64,000 bases of DNA from Buttiauxella sp049686335 (GTDB taxonomy: Bacteria > Pseudomonadota > Gammaproteobacteria > Enterobacterales > Enterobacteriaceae): NCBI RefSeq assembly GCF_049686335.1, contig NZ_JBAVHX010000004.1, positions 186,001 through 250,000 on the forward strand. The letters are read 5' to 3'. Made by a program: the position numbers and the translations under genes. Shown in pieces: positions 57,989 to 64,000 of the stretch (its first letter is position 1; each line of letters opens with the position of its first letter). The notes under the pieces are model-generated. The model made no database searches. It saw only the letters and a list, made by a program, of their open reading frames with translations, and was not told where the DNA came from.

Positions 57989-60900
57989 ACTCCATTGCTC
58001 TTGGGGTGGCGCTTGTGTTCCGCGTTACAGCCTGGCGCATTGGGCCACCCTGGTCCATATCAGCAATGAACGCCTGAATTGTGACCATATTTCCATTCTG
58101 CGTTGCTTGTGCATCAAAGCTATGACTATTTGACGAGTAATCATTGAACTGAATGGAGACTTGTATTTGCCCGCAACTTCCACCCTGCATATCCTTGTTA
58201 CTGATAACCTTCCCGTTATCTCCGGGGATCATGAATTGCTTACCGCTGCTGGCTTGGTAGATTTCAGGCATACCACCTTCGCCTACCTGGTACATTGAGC
58301 CAGCCGATACCGGCCCACCATTCTTACGCTTTCCAGACAATGAGCTTGATAGCGCCATTGCAGCTATAACTGCGCCAATACCGATTGCAGCCGCACCACC
58401 AAATGAGCCAATTGACGCTACGATAGCCGCTGGAGTCCATGCGGTAGTTGTGGCTGCCGCAGAAGACACGCTCGCTGCCGTTGTGGTAGCAGTACCTGCT
58501 ACGGCTGCGGAGGTCGTTGCTGCTGTGGCTGCTACTTGCGCGGCACTACCAGTAACCGCAGATTTAATCCACTCAACTCCCATCTGCATGAAGCCATTGA
58601 TAAGACTATTGAGTGCATTGCTGGCTAACGAACTCATAGCTTCTTCGGCTGTCATGCTTTGCGTGATGATCCCTGTGAAAGCATTTGAGGCGTTACCAGC
58701 CAATGACTCAAATCCAGCAGCCAGAACCTGATTCGCCTGGCTCTGGTTTTTGAATAATTCCCACTGCGCCGCGATGCGTTGCTGCTCATAAACTGTGTCG
58801 AGTGCGTTGCGTTGAGCCAGTGCGTTCTGATGAGTAATTACACCCTGCTGTTCGAACTGTTGGATTTGCGCTAACTGCTGAGCGTGCTGATTTGCCAGTT
58901 CCTGGACCGGATCAACAGTTCCGGCTGCTTGTTGTTGCGGAGTTACCGCCTTACCAGCTTTTATTTTAGCTAGATTAGTCTGATGCTCTTGCTCAATGCG
59001 CTCCGACTCACGACTGTATTGCTCCTGTGAAATGAGCAATTGCCCGTTAGCATCCTTCGCCCCCCTAAGCATTTCGAGTTGGGATTTCTGAGAGGAGTAA
59101 TCAGCATCTTCTTTCAGTTCCGGGATAGTATTTCTGGCCTTGATTGCAGCGGAGGTATCCCAAATAGCAGCGGCGTAATCCTTGACCTGTTGGATTTGCT
59201 CGGCTGACGCAGACTTCCCAAGTGATTGTTCAGCGCGCAGTATCGCCTGCTCTCGGCTAAGATCCTGAGTTGAGCCTGCCGCCAACTCTGACTGTTGTTT
59301 CAGATTGGCGAGTTTTTCCGCCACTGATTCAGCCCGTGTTGCAGCCTGTTTCCCGGATGAAGCGGCCTGATCCGCTGCTTTCTTTTGCGCCCTCTGCGCT
59401 TCAATGGAATCGTATTCGGCGGCGGCTCGCTCACGTGCCAGACGAACGTCATTATCGTTACCGCCAAGCTTACGGATCTCCTGCTCAGCTTTTAACTGAG
59501 CACGCTTACGCTCATTCAGTTCACCTTGTAATTCAACTTGAGAATTAAGATTATCGAGGTAATCCTGTACTCCCTTCGGGCGCTCAATCTTAATACTTGA
59601 TGAGTTGAAGTTATTTTTCTCATCAGCTGCAAACTTGAACATTTTACCGAGGTTATTCATTAAGCCTGCAGTAACTCCAGCAACTTCACCATCACGGCGC
59701 AAAAGTTCAATACCTTGCAACAACGTCCCATTAAGTTGGGCGCGTAACAAACCTACGCTGCTGACTGTCTGGCTTAGCTTCCTTTCCGCTGCATCAACCT
59801 TTCCAGCTTGTACCGACAACTTACGATTAATTTCCGCATAATCCTCCGCTACAGCGGCAGCACCACGTATTTGAGCTGCCTGCTCTATGAAGGTTTTGCG
59901 TTGGGCAAGCTCATCATATTCTTGTTGCAAACCTTCAATAGCTACGCGCTGGTCAATGATTGACTGCTCTGCCTTTGCGATATTTGCCGCAAGTTGCGTC
60001 GAATTCATTTCCTTCATTTTTGCCAGCACCCCATCCAAGGAGTCAGCAAACTCTATGCTTTCTTGTCTGGCTTGTTGAGCTTTCTGGCAGAAATAAAAGA
60101 TTGCAGCACCAGCAAGCATAGCCGCCCCGGCTGGCCCACCGATTAATGCAAGAGCACCACGCGCCATACCCATGGCCACTGAAGCATTACGCGCAGCAGT
60201 TGCTGCCGTGTTTTGGGCTGCGGCTTGTGCAATTTCGGCCTGAGCAAGGCTAAGTGAAGAATTTCGAGCAGCAGTCTTTGCGGCGATCAAGTTGTTGAGA
60301 GCTATGGTCTCAGCAGAACTCCCTCGGGCTACGTTGTATTCAGCCTGAGCAAGATTTAAAGCGGATGCAGCAGCTTCTTTGTCTGCCAGAGTTTTTCTTA
60401 CCAGTGTATTGGCTTGAATCTGTATTGCCTGTGCAGCCTGCGCTTCCGCTACGGCCTGCTGTTTACTGGCAGAAATGCTTTGAAATTTTGCTGTTGTTGC
60501 CATCGCAAGAGCGCCAACATACCGCGCCCCCATAACTCCAGCGAATATCATCGCTGCCGATGTACTGGAATCGATAACACCTTTCATCTGCTCGGCGTTA
60601 TTGCCAAACGCAAGCATCCAGTCAGCAGCTTTGATTAATCCATTTGTAAACTCCTGCAATGCTCCTGTTTGGTTCTCAAATGAAACCAGAATTGAAGTAA
60701 TTGCTGTGCGTAAACGAACAGAAGCATCAACCAAGTTATTAGACATTCCGGCAGCTGCAGCACTATTTTCACTGAGTGACTTTCGAAGACCTTCAGTGAG
60801 CTGGCGAGAGGTCAGTTGCCCAGCAGCCCCAAGGGCTCGGATAGCAGCCGCTGACTTGCCACTCGCCGCAGCAATGTCATTAATCACCGATGGAATGGCA

Positions 60901-61448
60901 GTGGTTAGGGTTTCCCACTGGTCGGCGGCAACCTTCCCAGTGTTTACAGATTTTGAGAATGCATCAATGGCGGCGCCAGCTCGATCTGCTGAAGTCGCAT
61001 TTTTAACAAAGGCATATGACATTGAGTCCTGAACATCCATAGCCTCGCTTGTCGAATAGGCCATGCTTCGCAGACTATCAGCTGTACGTATGTAGAGTTC
61101 CTGCGCTTCCTGCAGTGAGCGGTAAGTCCCATTCGCTGTATCAAGAAGACGTTTCTGAACCATCTCGAACTCGGACTGACTCGCTGTCGCCATCTGTACG
61201 CGTTCAGCCATTTCCTGGTATTTCTGAACCATGTCAGCCATTTCACGCAGGGCAGTGGCTGCAATAACTCCTTTGATAGTTGTGGCTAATTTCGACAGTC
61301 CAGTATCAAGGTTTTGAGATGCTCGGTTAGTTTTATCAAAGCTTTGCTCCATACTATCGAGCGCGCGGTCTGCTTGTCTCTGACCTTGCAGGAGCGGCGC
61401 GACATCAGCGCCTACTTCGTAGTAAATTTCACCAACATTTGTGGACAT
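57987..61448 (-). CDS. tail tape-measure protein
   Basis: A 1153-residue protein, the longest gene of the tail module. The N-terminus reads VGEIYYEVGADVAPLLQGQRQADRALDSM, followed by long coiled-coil regions rich in Ala, Gln and Glu, a hydrophobic stretch near the middle, and another near residues 1020-1060 (IGIGAVIAAMALSSSLS). It sets tail length and helps DNA entry. The ATG at 61448 follows CGGAGAAAG; reading 45 bp further upstream crosses a terminator hairpin. Codon and Gly/Met-rich C-terminus fit the lambdoid family. Confidence 0.9.
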   Translation of the reverse strand: MSTNVGEIYYEVGADVAPLLQGQRQADRALDSMEQSFDKTNRASQNLDTGLSKLATTIKGVIAATALREMADMVQKYQEMAERVQMATASQSEFEMVQKRLLDTANGTYRSLQEAQELYIRTADSLRSMAYSTSEAMDVQDSMSYAFVKNATSADRAGAAIDAFSKSVNTGKVAADQWETLTTAIPSVINDIAAASGKSAAAIRALGAAGQLTSRQLTEGLRKSLSENSAAAAGMSNNLVDASVRLRTAITSILVSFENQTGALQEFTNGLIKAADWMLAFGNNAEQMKGVIDSSTSAAMIFAGVMGARYVGALAMATTAKFQSISASKQQAVAEAQAAQAIQIQANTLVRKTLADKEAAASALNLAQAEYNVARGSSAETIALNNLIAAKTAARNSSLSLAQAEIAQAAAQNTAATAARNASVAMGMARGALALIGGPAGAAMLAGAAIFYFCQKAQQARQESIEFADSLDGVLAKMKEMNSTQLAANIAKAEQSIIDQRVAIEGLQQEYDELAQRKTFIEQAAQIRGAAAVAEDYAEINRKLSVQAGKVDAAERKLSQTVSSVGLLRAQLNGTLLQGIELLRRDGEVAGVTAGLMNNLGKMFKFAADEKNNFNSSSIKIERPKGVQDYLDNLNSQVELQGELNERKRAQLKAEQEIRKLGGNDNDVRLARERAAAEYDSIEAQRAQKKAADQAASSGKQAATRAESVAEKLANLKQQSELAAGSTQDLSREQAILRAEQSLGKSASAEQIQQVKDYAAAIWDTSAAIKARNTIPELKEDADYSSQKSQLEMLRGAKDANGQLLISQEQYSRESERIEQEHQTNLAKIKAGKAVTPQQQAAGTVDPVQELANQHAQQLAQIQQFEQQGVITHQNALAQRNALDTVYEQQRIAAQWELFKNQSQANQVLAAGFESLAGNASNAFTGIITQSMTAEEAMSSLASNALNSLINGFMQMGVEWIKSAVTGSAAQVAATAATTSAAVAGTATTTAASVSSAAATTTAWTPAAIVASIGSFGGAAAIGIGAVIAAMALSSSLSGKRKNGGPVSAGSMYQVGEGGMPEIYQASSGKQFMIPGDNGKVISNKDMQGGSCGQIQVSIQFNDYSSNSHSFDAQATQNGNMVTIQAFIADMDQGGPMRQAVTRNTSATPRAME

Positions 61449-61465
61449 CCGCTTTCTCCGGGCAT

Positions 61466-61488
61466 TAAAAAACCCGCCGGAGCGGGTG
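61466..61488 (-). terminator. terminator before the tape-measure gene
   Basis: ACCCGC and GCGGGT pair around a tetraloop, then TTTTTTAA on the minus strand. The hairpin plus the CGGAGAAAG ribosome site repeats the arrangement at 57.4 kb. Confidence 0.85.
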
Positions 61489-61495
61489 ATCATAT

Positions 61496-62170
61496 TTATG
61501 CTTCTTTTGCCAATCGACGCTTACGCCTTTCGAAGTATTGATCGGCTTTCGAGTCGTATTCTTCCTTGGTATATCCCTTTTCAGCGGGATATTTATCAGA
61601 AAGCATCAACTGGAATTCAGTCATGGTTAACTCTACCGCCTCAGTCTTTGTCATACCGAAATGATTTCTAGCTGACCTGATATATTCAAAAGCGTGAAAC
61701 TCCCTGGTGGCTTCACCAGTTTCATGTCGTTGAAGTTTCCTGACTTTGGCCTTACCAATAATTCCGTGGACAATCAAAGACTGTGCAATCAGGACCATAT
61801 TAGCCAGCGGCATTGCTCCCTTTTTATAAACGAACGTCCATTTACCCGTTCGCCCGGGGATAATCTCGCCGATTAATTTTGTCAGATCACTGTCACAGCA
61901 AGCGCTGATCACAGAAATAGCAGCCATTATTGCTGGCTTTGCGGTTTGCTGTCTTGAGATATAACTTATCAACCATTCTGGAATCTCCCCGTAAGCATCC
62001 ATTGCACGCTTTAATAGGGGGGTAACTTCATCATTATGCAAATCATAAAAGGCCCTGACTATTTCCTCAGGATCTCCAATTCTCATCATTGCTCGGAATG
62101 AGGGACGCAGCAGATACTCAGTCTCTCCAATTGCAATCGAACATTCGCCTATTTCTTTTATAGGGTTCAT
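61496..62170 (-). CDS. tail assembly protein (gpG/T position)
   Basis: A 224-residue protein (MNPIKEIGECSIAIGETEYLLRPSFRAMMRIG...) between tail-tube and tape-measure genes, in the place of the tail-assembly chaperone of lambda (gpG/gpGT). Sequences of this type are annotated as DUF6246 in related phages. No slippery-site frameshift was found by eye. Role inferred from position. Confidence 0.72.
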   Translation of the reverse strand: MNPIKEIGECSIAIGETEYLLRPSFRAMMRIGDPEEIVRAFYDLHNDEVTPLLKRAMDAYGEIPEWLISYISRQQTAKPAIMAAISVISACCDSDLTKLIGEIIPGRTGKWTFVYKKGAMPLANMVLIAQSLIVHGIIGKAKVRKLQRHETGEATREFHAFEYIRSARNHFGMTKTEAVELTMTEFQLMLSDKYPAEKGYTKEEYDSKADQYFERRKRRLAKEA

Positions 62171-62191
62171 AGCTACCTCATAAACAAATTC

Positions 62192-62212
62192 AAGGGCAGA
62201 CTCGCTGCCCTT
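62192..62212 (-). other. stem-loop between tail-tube and tail-assembly genes
   Basis: AAGGGCAG and CTGCCCTT pair around ACTCG, with only a weak T-rich tail. A partial terminator or stability element after the tail-tube gene. Confidence 0.6.
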
Positions 62213-62220
62213 TGATTTGA

Positions 62221-62976
62221 TTAAACGGTAACGGTGACGGTATGAGTTGCTAAGAACTCGCCATCCACCGTCCTGACGGTAATTAATGCCGTCCCGGCAG
62301 TTGCGCCAGATGGCGCAGACACAGTTACAGTATTACCTGCAAATGCTGCTGTCGCTCGCGAGGGAACTGAGGACGACACTGTAAATTGCCCGTTGTCTGC
62401 ATCTACCGGTGCAACAGTGACCGCGAATGCTGTACTGGACCCTGCCGCAATAGAACTGGTAGTTGGGGTGAGTGTTACACCTGTGACCGGGATATCAGAG
62501 TCTGCTTCAATGATTTGGAATGTATTGCCGTCATTAAGTTTCAACTCTGCGCTGTACGTAACAATTTCTTTAACCCCGCCACCGTCGCTCAGGCCAGAGG
62601 CGACCATGTACCCAATGTGATAGAAGTCGCCCCAATGAAATCGCATCCATACAGTTGGTTGGCGGCGTGCACGAACTTCATCAACCACGTACTTCACAAA
62701 CTGTTGAATTCCAAATTCGTCAGAACGGTCGTTGGTACGCACCTCACCATCAATGGAATACGTAGGATCAAGACTTGCAATCATGGTCGCGGTAAAGCCC
62801 CCATCATCTGCATCTGATGTTAACGTTTCAGGATTGAGATCCCATGTTGCGGAAGTAGGCAAACCTAACAGCTTCCACTCCCCCTCTGCCGGCACGGTAT
62901 CGGGGCAACCATATGCCAACTCAAGCGTCTTAGCTCGACCAATAAGGCGATCAAAACTGGTTGGGCAACCTTGCAT
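62221..62976 (-). CDS. major tail tube protein with C-terminal Ig-like domain
   Basis: A 251-residue protein. Residues 1-160 resemble the tail-tube fold (GCPTSFDRLIGRAKTLELAYGCPDTVPAEGEWKLLG start). From about 165 (VTGVTLTPTTSSIAAGSSTAFAVTVAPVDA) it ends in a BIG2-type immunoglobulin-like domain that would decorate the outer tail surface. Ig-like domains on tail tubes may help loose binding to cell surfaces. The gene is flanked on both sides by stem-loops, fitting high expression. Confidence 0.85.
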   Translation of the reverse strand: MQGCPTSFDRLIGRAKTLELAYGCPDTVPAEGEWKLLGLPTSATWDLNPETLTSDADDGGFTATMIASLDPTYSIDGEVRTNDRSDEFGIQQFVKYVVDEVRARRQPTVWMRFHWGDFYHIGYMVASGLSDGGGVKEIVTYSAELKLNDGNTFQIIEADSDIPVTGVTLTPTTSSIAAGSSTAFAVTVAPVDADNGQFTVSSSVPSRATAAFAGNTVTVSAPSGATAGTALITVRTVDGEFLATHTVTVTV

Positions 62977-63002
62977 AATTACTTACCTCTTACTTTAGAA
63001 AT

Positions 63003-63026
63003 AAAAAAGGCCGCCATGGCGACCTT
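63003..63026 (-). terminator. terminator before the tail-tube gene
   Basis: AAGGTCGC and GCGGCCTT pair around a short loop (with one G-U pair) on the minus strand, followed by TTTTTTA. Confidence 0.75.
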
Positions 63027-63042
63027 GTTTCAGTTGATGTTA

Positions 63043-63426
63043 TTACTCACCATAGAGGCAAGCGAATTGCAGCCTATAAACGGGCCTGCCTTCATCTGTT
63101 AAAACTGGAGGTGGAAGAAAGCTTATGGCCTGTATTTGCCCTACGTACTTATCCGACAACGGATGCTTCTCTACGTAATCCAAAATAGCTTGAGAAGCCG
63201 ATGTGGTTAAAGAACGTTTGTCTTTAGGGCCGATCACATCAACAAGAACATAATGCTCACCGCTGTCTGAATTAGGTATTCCTATGCCGTTATTCGGCCT
63301 GAACACAATGAACGCATCAGAAGCCTTTTTCGTATCTTCAAAGAAAGTTAGTTGCACAATACGTCCATCATTAAGCCCGGCAGCCTGAAACATATTTCTC
63401 ACGCGCTCAAACATAGGAGGATTCAT
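63043..63426 (-). CDS. tail terminator protein (gpU-like, DUF4128 type)
   Basis: A 127-residue protein (MNPPMFERVRNMFQAAGLNDGRIVQLTF...) in the position of the tail terminator that caps the tube. The internal DxxGPKDKRSLTTSASQAILDYVE segment is typical of DUF4128-like proteins. It overlaps the upstream gene by four bases (ATGA). Confidence 0.72.
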   Translation of the reverse strand: MNPPMFERVRNMFQAAGLNDGRIVQLTFFEDTKKASDAFIVFRPNNGIGIPNSDSGEHYVLVDVIGPKDKRSLTTSASQAILDYVEKHPLSDKYVGQIQAISFLPPPVLTDEGRPVYRLQFACLYGE

Positions 63427-63791
63427 ACCGATAGTTCCTTATAAACCACAGCATCTATCTGCCCCCGTGTATCATCGAACCCCTTAGTCAGGTATTCCTT
63501 TTCCGCCGTCGCACGACGGAATTTCTGCCGAACATTGGGATCGTGAACCGACAATGCATATTTTGCTGAATAACCGACACGACCCGTAACCAGAACGCCA
63601 TTAATTAGAAGTTCACGGAACTGGCTATTGATGAGAGTTGATGTATCGATTGCTGTATAGAGCGCCGCTTGCGAGCTACCGATAATTAGCGCCGACTGAA
63701 TAGCTCGGGCAATTTTACGGCCAGAGATATCCTTTATAAGATTATCTAAATTAGATTTAGCTTGCTTGATACCTCTGACTTTTCCAGCCAT
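63423..63791 (-). CDS. tail completion / neck protein (HK97 gp10 or gpZ position)
   Basis: A 122-residue basic protein (AGKVRGIKQAKSNLDNLIKDISGRKIARAIQSAL) with the helix-beta pattern of HK97-gp10-like neck proteins. It lies between the connector and terminator genes. The start touches the stop of the upstream gene and the end overlaps the next gene, so the set is translationally coupled. Confidence 0.7.
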   Translation of the reverse strand: MAGKVRGIKQAKSNLDNLIKDISGRKIARAIQSALIIGSSQAALYTAIDTSTLINSQFRELLINGVLVTGRVGYSAKYALSVHDPNVRQKFRRATAEKEYLTKGFDDTRGQIDAVVYKELSV

Positions 63792-64000
63792 TAATCTCCC
63801 GTTATCAACGCAAAATCGTCCGCTATACGATCAAAAGTGTCTGCATAACGAATTATTCGCAATAACTCATCTGCGCCAGCTTCAAGTGGGTCAATTAGCA
63901 CTGACTCGCCGATCAGGATGTAATCCCCTGAGCTTGCATCGGCATATTCAGTCCAGATGGTGTTTTTAACTACAACTTCCGATCCGAGATCTCCCATGGC
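63791..64000 (-). CDS. head-tail connector-type protein (partial)
   Basis: At least 68 codons (MGDLGSEVVVKNTIWTEYADASSGDYILIGESVL...) reach the right edge. An ATG at 63997 could be internal or the start, so the gene is treated as cut off. The place at the head-tail junction and the ...DPLEAGADELLRIIRYADTFDRIADDF segment fit a small connector protein. Family not certain. Confidence 0.5.
   Translation of the reverse strand, partial: AMGDLGSEVVVKNTIWTEYADASSGDYILIGESVLIDPLEAGADELLRIIRYADTFDRIADDFALITGD

Overview
The window is a chromosomal segment of a gamma-proteobacterium of the family Enterobacteriaceae. Most genes between 1 and about 42.8 kb are close to Escherichia/Salmonella genes in sequence and in local order (malI-malX-malY-add; ynfEGH-dmsD; osmU-type transporter-clcB-bioD2-mlc-ynfL-ynfM; asr-ydgU-ydgD-mdtI-mdtJ-tqsA; pptA-nhoA; ansP-pqqU; tonB-yciI). 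Blocks that are apart in E. coli are joined here, so it is neither E. coli nor Salmonella. A genus near Buttiauxella, Kluyvera, Enterobacter or Lelliottia fits, but I cannot fix the genus from sequence alone.

Layout. 1-5.6 kb: maltose-regulon satellite genes under the MalI repressor, an IraP-like RpoS-stabilising anti-adaptor, and adenosine deaminase. 5.6-12.8 kb: yfeH, ynfC, ynfD and a dimethyl-sulfoxide-reductase-type operon (ynfE-ynfG-ynfH-dmsD). 13.1-16.6 kb: a four-gene glycine-betaine-type ABC importer (OsmU). 16.7-24.1 kb: clcB, bioD2, the glucose repressor mlc, ynfL/ynfM and an M32 carboxypeptidase. 24.1-27.8 kb: an AT-rich five-gene minus-strand operon that I identify as a His-Xaa-Ser (Hxs) peptide-modification system. 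It has a 106-residue precursor ending in five His-x-Ser triads, an HxsD protein, an extra 74-residue protein and two radical-SAM enzymes (HxsB, HxsC). This system has no established product or function and is the most interesting content of the window. 28-32 kb: acid-shock gene asr with an RstA box, the tiny gene ydgU, the protease-like ydgD, the spermidine exporter mdtIJ and tqsA. 32-39 kb: pptA, nhoA, a lacI-lacZ pair with a complete lac control region but no lacY or lacA, and ansP. 39-43.6 kb: pqqU, tonB, yciI and the SRAP gene yedK. 43.6-46.5 kb: arsenic resistance (arsRBC with divergent arsH around a palindromic operator).

46.5-64 kb is accessory. A 513-bp diverged copy of the osmX/osmW junction lies exactly 32,184 bp from the intact copy. 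It is followed by AT-rich orphan genes (a solitary HNH endonuclease and a membrane-anchored protein) and then by the late end of a siphovirus-type lambdoid prophage read on the minus strand: connector, tail-completion, tail-terminator, tail-tube, assembly and tape-measure genes, a lipoprotein moron, tail-tip genes L/M, K and J, a beta-helix tailspike, and a LexA-controlled pair ending in a frameshifted umuD-like gene. Stem-loop terminators sit between many tail genes. The prophage continues beyond the right edge; no integrase or immunity genes are in view.

No tRNA, rRNA, CRISPR array, transposase or origin was seen. Clusters of REP-type stem-loops mark several intergenic gaps of the core genome.
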